Source: Actinopolyspora lacussalsi
GTDB lineage: Bacteria; Actinomycetota; Actinomycetes; Mycobacteriales; Pseudonocardiaceae
Assembly: GCA_030803735.1 (NCBI GenBank)
Contig: JAURUC010000001.1
Coordinates: 3,117,501-3,181,500 of the forward strand
Reading direction: 5' to 3'
Length of the DNA: 64,000 nt
Below the pieces are notes generated by a model. It was not told the DNA's origin. It ran no database searches and was given only the letters and a program-made list of their open reading frames with translations. Shown one piece after another: positions 32,580-40,609 of the stretch (positions are counted from its first letter, which is position 1; every line of letters begins with the position of its first letter). A program made the translations under genes and the position numbers.

Positions 32580-33185
32580 TCAGCGAGCCTTCCGGTTGCT
32601 CAACCACTCGGGACTGGCGGCCCCCTGCAAGGTGATCCGCCAGGTCTCCTCCATACGCACGGCAGTCCCCGGCCCCGCCCCGGGACCGAGCACCCGCGCA
32701 CCGACCAGCCCGGCGTAGGCGACGCGGGCGACCGCCTCCGGATCCACTCCGGGCCGCAGCATCCCGCCCGCCGAGGCCCTGCGGAGCAGATCGAGCAGCA
32801 GAGCTTCCCAGTCCGGCTCGGAGTCGATGTCCTCGCCCTCGGCGATCCGGTGCCGAGCGAGCCCCGTCCCGGCGCGGAGCACGACGTCGTGCTCGAGCAG
32901 CCGCGCCGCCTCGTTGAGCATCCCCACCGCGATCGACAGCGGGTCGAGCTCGCGCCGCAGCCAGTCGCCACGCACTCTGGGCCAGCGCCGCGCCTGCGAT
33001 TCGACGAGCGCCAGGGCCAGCTCCTCCTTGGAGGCGAAGTGGAAGTAGAACGCCCCCTTGGTGATTCCGCCGCGACGCAGGATCGCGCTCAACGGGGTGG
33101 CGTCATAACCCGTTCTGTCGAACTCCTCGGCTGCCGCGACCACGATCGCGTGACGAGTCAGTTGGGCACGACGTTGCTGAGGCAT
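32580..33185 (-). CDS. TetR family regulator, ScbR/ArpA (gamma-butyrolactone receptor)-like
   Basis: 201 aa. TetR helix-turn-helix RGGITKGAFYFHFASKEELA (about residues 40-59), which is the typical ScbR/CprB-type signature, with a helical ligand-binding domain downstream. Butyrolactone receptors repress antibiotic and differentiation genes until the signal binds. No AfsA-type synthase is in the window, so this receptor is orphan here. Start ATG 33185; a CAACT-N5-AGTTG inverted repeat lies upstream at 33273-33287. Confidence 0.82.
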   Translation of the reverse strand: MPQQRRAQLTRHAIVVAAAEEFDRTGYDATPLSAILRRGGITKGAFYFHFASKEELALALVESQARRWPRVRGDWLRRELDPLSIAVGMLNEAARLLEHDVVLRAGTGLARHRIAEGEDIDSEPDWEALLLDLLRRASAGGMLRPGVDPEAVARVAYAGLVGARVLGPGAGPGTAVRMEETWRITLQGAASPEWLSNRKAR

Positions 33186-33272
33186 GTGTACGCGGCTCCA
33201 ACGGGTGCCGGCGGACGAACAGTCAGCACGCTCAGTAACAGAGCGAACAGCTGCCACCCACGAACGGATGAT

Positions 33273-33287
33273 CAACTTTACGAGTTG
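33273..33287. promoter_or_regulatory. Possible operator of ScbR-like regulator
   Basis: CAACT-TTACG-AGTTG, perfect 5-bp arms, 88 bases upstream of the regulator's ATG and in the intergenic gap. The half-site differs from the long ARE consensus, so this is a candidate only. Confidence 0.4.
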
Positions 33288-33434
33288 AAGTTACCGCGCG
33301 TGGGCAAATTTCATCCCATCGGCCCAACCCGCACCGAACCCGATGGCCGACCGAACGACAGGGGAGACCTGGTGAACACCCAAAAGAGACTCACGGGTAG
33401 GTTTTCGGTGTGGCCGCACGGCCGCCCGCCGATG

Positions 33435-33475
33435 CCCCGCGAGACGCTCCACCGGGGGGTGTGCGTCTCGCGGGG
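33435..33475 (-). terminator. Terminator hairpin of 79-aa gene
   Basis: CCCCGCGAGACGC (33435-33447) and GCGTCTCGCGGGG (33463-33475) form a perfect 13-bp stem with a 15-base loop, downstream of the minus-strand gene 33613-33852. Confidence 0.7.
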
Positions 33476-33612
33476 TCGGATTCACGAGAGCCCGGGGCAC
33501 GTTCGGCGTAATTCCGGGGAGAGAGCGGCGTGGTCTCCGCGCGCCAGGACGCGCGGGCCTCACCGGAACGAGCAGCGCGTTCCGGCCGTGTCCGAGTGGA
33601 TCAGCGCGGTGG

Positions 33613-33852
33613 TCAGTCCTCCCGCGCGGACTCCTCGTTGTCGTCGGTGAGTCCGAGCATCGCCAGCAGCATCCGGCAGTCCTCATGATTCCGCGCGCCA
33701 CGTGCGACCGCGAGACGCGCCCGGTGCAGCTGCTCGGGAGAGAGCCCGCCGGTGTCTCCGTCGCGCTGCGCCGGAACCGCGGCGGCCGCGGACCTGGGGG
33801 AAGCTCTGTCCTGCAACGCCAGGAACTTGCGTACGTCGAGTGACCCGTCCAT
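33613..33852 (-). CDS. Small hypothetical protein, 79 aa
   Basis: ATG 33852 with GGGAGGGG upstream. Helical, no motif (LSPEQLHRARLAVARGARNH). Followed by a strong terminator hairpin. Confidence 0.6.
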   Translation of the reverse strand: MDGSLDVRKFLALQDRASPRSAAAAVPAQRDGDTGGLSPEQLHRARLAVARGARNHEDCRMLLAMLGLTDDNEESARED

Positions 33853-34066
33853 AACCCCTCCCCGACTAGGGTGTCGCCGCAGGTTATCCACCCATCGGCT
33901 TCAAACATAGCCCCCTGCGGAGTGATTCGCGAACACGAAGAGTGTTTGCTATACAACCGAGGGGAAACACATCCGACACAACTCCGAACGCGCCCACCGG
34001 ATTCCCGATCGCGGACAGCGGCAATCCGAAACCGGACAACAGTGACCCGGCTCATCCCCGAGCACT

Positions 34067-34081
34067 TACCCCCCTGGGGTA
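34067..34081. promoter_or_regulatory. CsoR-type copper operator upstream of copZ
   Basis: TACCCC-CCT-GGGGTA, arms of 6 with 3 bases between. It resembles the pseudopalindromic GC-rich sites of CsoR repressors and lies 45 bases before the copZ start. Confidence 0.55.
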
Positions 34082-34125
34082 TTTTCGGGGTCGAGGACAA
34101 CGACACTCGCCACGAAGGAGCCGCG

Positions 34126-34344
34126 ATGTCCACGCAAACCTTCAAGGTCGCCGGAATGACCTGCCAGCACTGCGTCGCCTCGGTCCAGGAGGAGCTGGGG
34201 GAGCTGCCCGAGGTGACGAACGTCGAGGTCTCCCTGGACAGCGGGGACGTGACCGTCACCTCGGAGAACGGGATCAGCAAGGAGGCCGCCGACGCCGCCG
34301 TGCAGGAGGCCGGCTACACCGTGGCCGAGTGGTCCCGGACCTAA
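34126..34344 (+). CDS. copZ: Copper chaperone CopZ-like, heavy-metal-associated domain
   Basis: 72 aa, single HMA domain with GMTCQHC (MxCxxC variant MTCQHC) at about residue 10. It binds Cu(I) in the cytoplasm and hands it to a CopA ATPase. No copA or csoR is next to it. AAGGAG precedes the ATG, and a CsoR-type box lies upstream. Confidence 0.93.
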   Translation: MSTQTFKVAGMTCQHCVASVQEELGELPEVTNVEVSLDSGDVTVTSENGISKEAADAAVQEAGYTVAEWSRT

Positions 34345-34685
34345 CGGACAAAAACGAAAAACCCTCGCGACACTCCCCAACGGGCACCTCGGCGTGCCAC
34401 AATCGAATCGCTGACACACCCCCGGTCAGCAGCTGTGGAGATCGGCATTGCGTTGGCCCCCGCGCTCTTCCCCCGACGCGGGGGCCGACTCTTGGAATCC
34501 CTCCCCGGAGTCCTTCGCGGTGTTCGTTCGTCCCGCCGAGAACCGGCCCCACGAAAAAGCCGCCGAGGCCTCACGAACTCTCCACCAGCCGTGCGACGGG
34601 GCCCGTCGCTCCCCGATCGGCTCGGCACGCCGTGATCGCCCCCACATCCGCCGTCACTGCGGTGTGGAACCGTTATCGTGTCCGG
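34345..34685. other. Intergenic region, promoter of RHH gene
   Basis: Holds the TATCGT box (34674-34679) six bases before the GTG start of the ribbon-helix-helix gene. No other signal supported. Confidence 0.5.
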
Positions 34686-35276
34686 GTGGTGCTAGGACGG
34701 GCGAAGAGCGGACGCAGGCAACGTACGGACGACGCGGAACAGCGGCCGGCCGAGTCGGACCAGGAGCTGGACTCCTACCTGGCGGCGCTCTCACCGGACG
34801 CGGATCCGGAGACGACCGGGACCGGACGCAGCTTCGGCGGCTCCGAGGTGCATCAGCTGCGGCTGCCGCTGATGGCCAACGAACGGCTCAAGGAGCTGGC
34901 GGCCGAGCAGGGCACGTCGCCGAGCGCGCTGGCGCGGGACTGGGTGCTGCAACACCTGCAGGAGATCCCGGAGGAACCGCCGCGGCCCGCGGAATCACCT
35001 CGGCCGGAGTGGCCGAGCGGCGAGGAGCAGCGGCCCGCGCACGCACGCCCCGAGGAGGAGACCGACGACGTGCGGGACCCGGGACTCTACGGGGGTGAGC
35101 TGTACGGCACCGAGTACGGCGACGAGGGCTTTCCCACCGAGTTCCAGGACGGCCCGCCGGACGAGTACCCCACCACGGCCTTCTCCGAAGGCCCGAAGCA
35201 CGGTGGCGGGGACGGCAACACCTCGGAAACCGAGACCGAGATCACCATCCCGCACGGGCAGTACCGCTACTACTGA
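34686..35276 (+). CDS. Ribbon-helix-helix-like protein, 196 aa
   Basis: The middle (about residues 60-95) reads VHQLRLPLMANERLKELAAE then SPSALARDWVLQHLQ, a CopG/Arc-type ribbon-helix-helix. The C-terminal 90 residues are acidic and rich in G, Y, E and P. GTG 34686 (a second GTG follows directly) has TATCGT six bases upstream. It may be an antitoxin-type or chromosome-binding regulator; no toxin follows. Confidence 0.7.
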   Translation: MVLGRAKSGRRQRTDDAEQRPAESDQELDSYLAALSPDADPETTGTGRSFGGSEVHQLRLPLMANERLKELAAEQGTSPSALARDWVLQHLQEIPEEPPRPAESPRPEWPSGEEQRPAHARPEEETDDVRDPGLYGGELYGTEYGDEGFPTEFQDGPPDEYPTTAFSEGPKHGGGDGNTSETETEITIPHGQYRYY

Positions 35277-35454
35277 GTTCCGGACGGCAACCCCCGACAG
35301 CCGCTGCCGGCCCCGGACGCGAGCCGCCGTCCGGTCCCGCACGTCAGGTTCCGAACCGGCAACGGGGACCGCTGCGGGGGTTTTCGGCCGGGGCTTCCGG
35401 TACTGGACACGTCGAATCCACGTCCCCGCACGACCGCCCGCGGGCTCTCCCGCG

Positions 35455-35485
35455 CCGTGCTCTCGCGAGGACGGCCCGAGCAGTG
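35455..35485. repeat. Fragment of GAGGTTCCGCC-type repeat (5' part)
   Basis: CCGTGCTCTCGCGAGGACGG matches the copy at 52905-53067 (GTGCTCTCGCGAGGACGG); the hairpin and 3' end are missing. Confidence 0.4.
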
Positions 35486-35520
35486 AAACCAGCAAGGACC
35501 ACTACATGGAAATCAGCTGA

Positions 35521-36420
35521 TCACTCCAGCTCCCATTCCATTTCTTCATTGACTTTGTTGAAGTAGTGAGCCGTGTGCGCCCCCAGTCCACTCAGGATCA
35601 GCATGGGGTGGAAAACTCCCAGCCGGCAGCCCGTGACGAGCGCGGGAACGAACCGCTCCGCGATGGCCGTGACGTCGTCTTCCGGAGCGCCGAGGACGAC
35701 TTTCTCCAACGCTTCGAAGACCTTCGCCCGGCTCGATCGGTCGATCTCGCGGAAGTCGCGGACGAACTCGGCGGCCATGTTCTCGACCCGGTGCTGCAGG
35801 TCGTAGTCGGGTTCGGCGCTCCTCGTTTCCGTTGACGTGTCCAGCAGTCGGTCGTCGGCGTTCGCCAGGCGATCGCAGGATTCCCGCAGCAGCGCCACGG
35901 CGGCACCCGCGGGTTGTGGCTCGGGAGGAGCCCGTAACGTCATCCAGTAGGGGACCGCCGCTCTCGTTTGCGTGTTCCAGAGCTTGATGTAGTGCCGCGA
36001 CTCCTCGCCGAGCTCGTGCCAGACGGCCGCCAGGTCGAAGTCACGGTAATCGTAGGCACTGACAAGGGCTTCGAGGAAGCCGGTGGCCACAGCATTCTGC
36101 TCGTCTTCGGCGCCGGAAACGAGCACCTCCTCCAGGAGTCCGAGCAACCGCTCCCGCTGCCGGGCGCTCATCCGGTCCGCCCGAGCGGCGAACGAGGACC
36201 CCAACGCGGCCAGCCGCAACAGCACCGGGTATTCGTCCTCCGCGTCGGTCTCCTCCGAAGCACCGTCCGCCTCATCCGCGAGCCAGGCCTCCTCCCCGTC
36301 AGAGCTCTCCGAATCACCATCCCCTCCACCCGCGTGCCAGGCGTCCACGGCCGCCCTGTCCGCGGCGGCCAGCTCGGAACTGATACCGGGCAGTTCGTCC
36401 CACAGCCGCGAAATCGACAT
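35521..36420 (-). CDS. Two-domain helical protein with internal duplication (DUF7674-like)
   Basis: 299 aa. Two homologous segments: residues about 95-150 (RERLLGLLEEVLVSGAEDEQ ... FLEALVSAYDYRDFDLA) and about 230-285 (AKVFEALEKVVLGAPEDDVT ... FVPALVTGCRLGVFHPML). The repeat is shared by proteins of the DUF7674 type often found in immunity or stress contexts; I cannot assign a partner. The start ATG 36420 has GGAAGGA upstream. The upstream flank is AT-rich (36490-36580). Confidence 0.6.
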   Translation of the reverse strand: MSISRLWDELPGISSELAAADRAAVDAWHAGGGDGDSESSDGEEAWLADEADGASEETDAEDEYPVLLRLAALGSSFAARADRMSARQRERLLGLLEEVLVSGAEDEQNAVATGFLEALVSAYDYRDFDLAAVWHELGEESRHYIKLWNTQTRAAVPYWMTLRAPPEPQPAGAAVALLRESCDRLANADDRLLDTSTETRSAEPDYDLQHRVENMAAEFVRDFREIDRSSRAKVFEALEKVVLGAPEDDVTAIAERFVPALVTGCRLGVFHPMLILSGLGAHTAHYFNKVNEEMEWELE

Positions 36421-36910
36421 CACATTCCTTCCAACGCGTTCCTCAAATCGCTGATGACTCGCCGCGCGGCATCCCGGTCACTGTTCACCGTTCGAGGATT
36501 ATCTCCAAGTCAATTCAGAAATGATCTTATCACATTTCGAACATTTTCGTCATGATATTTTCCGGTACGCGCACTCCGCAAATAATGGGCCGCGATGCGA
36601 GATTCGGTCGCGCTACGCGCGGATTCGGTGCGCGACCGCATGCGACTCGCCACGGATAGCCGTCGAGTTCGGGAACGCATGGCGCGGTGCCGGCCGTCAC
36701 AATGTCGCATCGTAGTAACGACGTTGCCGGAATGGCTCGCGGCCAACGTAACCACCGGCCTCCAACAGCTGAATCCAAAAACCCATCGGCGGTAAAAAGC
36801 ACTTTCGCACGTGGCTGTGGAGTGTAGGGTCGCCTCGTGACGGCTGGTGCGACAGGCGACGGCAGCGGCCGTGATCGTAGGATCGACCCGAATCCACTGT
36901 TCCGGGGAAG
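36421..36910. other. AT-rich intergenic region, no supported gene
   Basis: Unusually AT-rich around 36490-36580 and with arginine/serine-coding repeats on both strands at 36590-36700, but no start site or similarity supports a gene. Confidence 0.4.
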
Positions 36911-37501
36911 GTGCGGTTGCGTCAGCTGACCTATTTCGTGGCAGCAACGATCGACGGGTTCATCGCCGGCCCGGACGGATCGGATCCGTCGGGCCCGGAC
37001 GGTTTCTTCGTGGCCGAGGGCGGCCACATGGAGGCGATCTTCGCCGACTACCCGGACATCGTCCCGGCACCGGTACGCACCGCCCTGAACACGCATCCCG
37101 CGAACAAGGTGTTCGACACCGTCCTCGAAGGACGCGGCTCCTACGAGGTAGGGCTGCGAGCCGGAGTCACGAATGCCTATCCACACCTGCGGCACTACGT
37201 CTTCTCCCGCACCATGCCCCAAGCTCCCGATCCGGGCGTGGCGATCGTCTCGACCGACCCGGTCGAGACGGTCCGCGAACTCAAACGCGAGGACGGGAAG
37301 AGGATCTGGCTGTGCGGTGGAGCGCGACTCGCCGCCACCCTGCGTTCGGAAATCGACGAACTGATCGTGAAGCTCCACCCCGTGGTGGCCGGGGCGGGGA
37401 TTCCCCTGTTCGACGGTGAGTTCTCCCCGCAGCGATTCACGCTGTCGGAAACGCAACGCTACGACAGCGGCGTGCTGCACCTGACGTATCGGAAACGATA
37501 G
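36911..37501 (+). CDS. Dihydrofolate reductase-like (RibD C-terminal) protein
   Basis: 196 aa. RibD_C/DHFR-like fold: YFVAATIDGFIAGPDGSDPS, GRGSYEVG, then GGARLAATLRSEIDELIVKL and PVVAGAGIPLFDG. Uses NADPH in the family; substrate unknown. GTG 36911 is in frame with TTG 36917, whose spacing to GGGGAAGG is better, so the exact start is uncertain. Confidence 0.8.
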   Translation: MRLRQLTYFVAATIDGFIAGPDGSDPSGPDGFFVAEGGHMEAIFADYPDIVPAPVRTALNTHPANKVFDTVLEGRGSYEVGLRAGVTNAYPHLRHYVFSRTMPQAPDPGVAIVSTDPVETVRELKREDGKRIWLCGGARLAATLRSEIDELIVKLHPVVAGAGIPLFDGEFSPQRFTLSETQRYDSGVLHLTYRKR

Positions 37502-37699
37502 GCCGACCGGCTGTTCTGTCTCGTGAGGTCGGGACGAACCGATCGGTGAGCTTATCGACATCGTCCCCGAGCACTCACGGAGAACCAGCCGCTTCGCGGA
37601 TATCCGCACTGTGGCGCTCCATGACGTGCTCGGGCACGAGCGGCGGTCGCCCCTCGACACTCACTCGCCCGCGTGGTTCTCAGGGACGCCGATACCTGT

Positions 37700-38728
37700 T
37701 CAGCGGGAGTGTCGAAGTGGTGCGCCGACGGCGTGCAGGTGGCGCAGGACCTCGGCGTAGGAGTGCAGCAGGCCGCACTGGCTGTAGGAGATGCCTCGTT
37801 GGATGCAGAACTCGCGGATGAGCGGTTGGGCGCGGCGCAGGTTGGGACGCGGCATACCGGGGAACAGATGGTGTTCGATCTGGTAGTTCAGGCCCCCGAG
37901 CAGGAAGTCCACCCCGCGTCCTCCGATCACGTTGCGGGAGGTGAGCACCTGTTTGCGCAGGTAGTCCAGCTTTTCGCCCTCCTCCAGGACGGGCATGCCC
38001 TTGTGATTGGGAGCGAAGGAACATCCCAGGTACACGCCCATCAGCCCCTGGTGCACGACGATGAACACCACCGCTTTGCCCGGGGAGAGCACGAGGAACA
38101 CCGCGACCAGGTATCCGAGTATGTGGGCGGTGAGCAGCCCCGCTTCCAGCTTGACGGAATCGATCTCGCGTCGCAGTACGGCCTGGACGCTGCGGACACG
38201 CAGCATCACCGCCTCGACCAGCAGCATCGGAAAGAACAGGAACGCCTGGTACTTGGCCACGTACCGGAACAGTCCGCGCTTGGTTTGGGACTGCTCGTGG
38301 CTGAACGCGAGCGCGGCGATCTCGATGTCGGGGTCTTCCTCCTCGTGGTTGGGGTTGGCGTGGTGCCGGTTGTGCTTGCCGACCCACCACTCGTAGCTGA
38401 TCCCGGTGATGGCGCTGTGCGCCTGCCCGACGAGATTGTTACCACGCCGACTGTTGAGGATCTGCCGGTGTCCGGCGTCGTGACCGATGAACGCGGACTG
38501 GGTGAACATCACGGCGAGGAACGCGGCGGTGAACAACTGCCACCAGGAGTCGCCGAGGAGCACGAACGCGACGGCTCCCGCGGCGAGCAACAGGACGTTG
38601 ACCGTGATACGCACCGCGTAGTAGGTGTAGCGCCGTTGGAGCAGCCCGGCACGTTTGGCCGACCGGGCCAGTTTCGCGAAGTCGCTGCCGAGCTTGTCGT
38701 CCGAAGAGTGTGCTGGGGATGCGGTCAT
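37700..38728 (-). CDS. Membrane fatty acid desaturase
   Basis: 342 aa. Three His boxes: HDAGHR, KHNRHHANPN and QIEHHLFPGMP, which bind the di-iron centre. Hydrophobic segments near residues 45-75, 90-110 and around 190-225. Acyl-lipid desaturases of this type need ferredoxin or a fused cytochrome b5; none is visible next door. It may shape membrane fluidity. ATG 38728. Confidence 0.92.
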   Translation of the reverse strand: MTASPAHSSDDKLGSDFAKLARSAKRAGLLQRRYTYYAVRITVNVLLLAAGAVAFVLLGDSWWQLFTAAFLAVMFTQSAFIGHDAGHRQILNSRRGNNLVGQAHSAITGISYEWWVGKHNRHHANPNHEEEDPDIEIAALAFSHEQSQTKRGLFRYVAKYQAFLFFPMLLVEAVMLRVRSVQAVLRREIDSVKLEAGLLTAHILGYLVAVFLVLSPGKAVVFIVVHQGLMGVYLGCSFAPNHKGMPVLEEGEKLDYLRKQVLTSRNVIGGRGVDFLLGGLNYQIEHHLFPGMPRPNLRRAQPLIREFCIQRGISYSQCGLLHSYAEVLRHLHAVGAPLRHSR

Positions 38729-39385
38729 GGTGAGAAAAGCTCTTTCGTGATAGCGGGCCGGTCGGGCTCGGCGGCCGGTGTCACTCCGGTGCGGCTACGC
38801 CGCTGCTGGGGAACCGGCCGATGAGGTTGCCGGACTCCTGTCGCACAGGAGTGGGCAGAATCGGACGACCAACGCGGCACGCCCGAACACCGAGGGGAAC
38901 GCCATCGTGCCGCTGGTCCTGGCCCGAGTCACAGCAGCAGGCGCGCTCGTGTCAGGACGACACGCCGCAGGAGCATGGGGCCTTGTTGTGGTCTCTTCGC
39001 TCGTGTGGCCGACGTCGTCGGCGCCGTGAGGCTGAATATGATGGCAGCTTCCCTCTTCCCCCCTCACATCACGCGGGTGGCCGGGTCGGCGCTGGAACGT
39101 CCGAACTCGCACCCGGCGACAGGGTCGTTTCGGGGTGCGCTTCGCGTGCTGCCGCCGAGGCCGAGGGACGAAGCGGGTCCTGGTATCGCGCACCGGGTAT
39201 GCTCCGGCGATACCCACTCGCGGCGGAGTTCACACGTCGAGTCCCGCGTTCGACCGCTGGACGTGCCCGAATCGGTGCGCGCCGGGGTGTTCAGTTCCTC
39301 TCGGAGACAGCGAGTCCACCCGAAAGCAACGGACACCCCGAGGACCGTGTTTCGTGGTGTCCGGGTTTCCCACCCGGCCCCGGGT
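38729..39385. other. 657-bp intergenic region, no supported gene
   Basis: No open frame with coding properties or similarity. Holds the desaturase promoter. No repeat family seen here. Confidence 0.5.
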
Positions 39386-40546
39386 TCACTCGGCGGGCAG
39401 CCCGAGCTCCCGCGCGATCAGCATCCGCTGCACCTCGCTGGTTCCCTCCCCGATCTCCAGGATCTTGGCGTCCCGGTAGAACCGGCCGACCGGGCTCTCG
39501 TTCATGAAGCCGTACCCGCCGAAGATCTGGGTGGCGTCGCGGGAGTTGTCCATCGCCGCGTTGGACGAGGCGAGCTTCGCGATCGCCGCCTGCTTCTGGT
39601 ACGGCTCGCCGCGCAGCATCCGGGCGGCGGCGTCGTAGTAGGCCAGCCTGGCGGTGTGGGTGCGCAGCTCCATGTCGGCGAGCTTGAACTGGATCGCCTG
39701 GTTCTCACCGATCCTGCGGCCGAAGGCGCTGCGCTCCTCGACGTAGCGCAGGCACTCGTCCACGCAGCCCTGCGCCAGCCCCACGCCGAGCGCGGCGATG
39801 GCGACGCGCCCCTCGGTCAGCGTGGCCAGGAACTGCGCGTAGCCGCGACCGCGCTCCCCCAGCAAGTTCTCCGCCGGGACCCGGCAGTCGTCGAACGCGA
39901 GCTCGTGGGTGTCCGAGGCGTTCCAGCCCACTTTGGAGTACTTGGGCGCCACGGTCAGTCCCGGCGTTCCGGCGGGCACGATGATGGTGGAGATCTCGTT
40001 GCGGCCGTCGGGTTTGGTGCCGGTGACGGCGGTGACGGTGATGAGTCCGGTTATGTCGGTCCCCGAGTTGGTGATGAACGCCTTGGAACCGTTGATCACC
40101 CATTCCGACCCCTGCAGCTCGGCGGTGGTGCGGGTGGCCCCCGCGTCGGAACCGCCGCCCGGTTCGGTGAGGCCGAACGCACCGAGGATCTCGCCGGAGG
40201 CCAGCCTGGGCAGCCATTGCTCCCGCTGCCGCTGGTCGCCGAACCGGTAGATCGGCATCACCCCGAGCGAGACCCCGGCTTCCAGGGTCACCGCCACCGA
40301 GGAGTCCACGCGGGCCAGTTCCTCCAGCACGACGCACAGCGCGAGGTAGTCGCCGCCCATGCCGCCGTACTCCTCGGGCACGGGCAGCCCGAACAGCCCC
40401 ATCCGCCCCATACCGGCCACGATGGAGTAGGGGAACTCCTCGCGTTCGTAGTGCTCACCGATGACCGGTGCCACTTCCTTCTGGGCGAAGGAGCGCGCGG
40501 CCAGCCGCAGCTGTTCGTGCTCGTCGTTGAGTCGATAGTCCACCAT
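39386..40546 (-). CDS. Acyl-CoA dehydrogenase (branched-chain/isovaleryl type)
   Basis: 386 aa flavoprotein. FAD-binding GLTEPGGGSDAGATRTTAEL and VINGSKAFITNSG, catalytic glutamate in EIGEGTSEVQR, ARELG end. It oxidises acyl-CoA to enoyl-CoA and passes electrons to ETF. The neighbours (carboxylase alpha and beta) resemble the leucine-catabolic FadE19-AccA1-AccD1 set. ATG 40546 with AGGAGG upstream. The gap from the carboxylase stop is 63 bases. Confidence 0.93.
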   Translation of the reverse strand: MVDYRLNDEHEQLRLAARSFAQKEVAPVIGEHYEREEFPYSIVAGMGRMGLFGLPVPEEYGGMGGDYLALCVVLEELARVDSSVAVTLEAGVSLGVMPIYRFGDQRQREQWLPRLASGEILGAFGLTEPGGGSDAGATRTTAELQGSEWVINGSKAFITNSGTDITGLITVTAVTGTKPDGRNEISTIIVPAGTPGLTVAPKYSKVGWNASDTHELAFDDCRVPAENLLGERGRGYAQFLATLTEGRVAIAALGVGLAQGCVDECLRYVEERSAFGRRIGENQAIQFKLADMELRTHTARLAYYDAAARMLRGEPYQKQAAIAKLASSNAAMDNSRDATQIFGGYGFMNESPVGRFYRDAKILEIGEGTSEVQRMLIARELGLPAE

Positions 40547-40609
40547 GCCGACCTCCTGGGGGCGGGACACGGCAGGTAGTGCCGTGTCGATTCGACTCGC
40601 GGGGGAGGA

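Noticed and set aside
36595..36795. Small Arg-rich plus-strand frame
   Set aside because: No start signals; repeats of serine/arginine codons in both strands.
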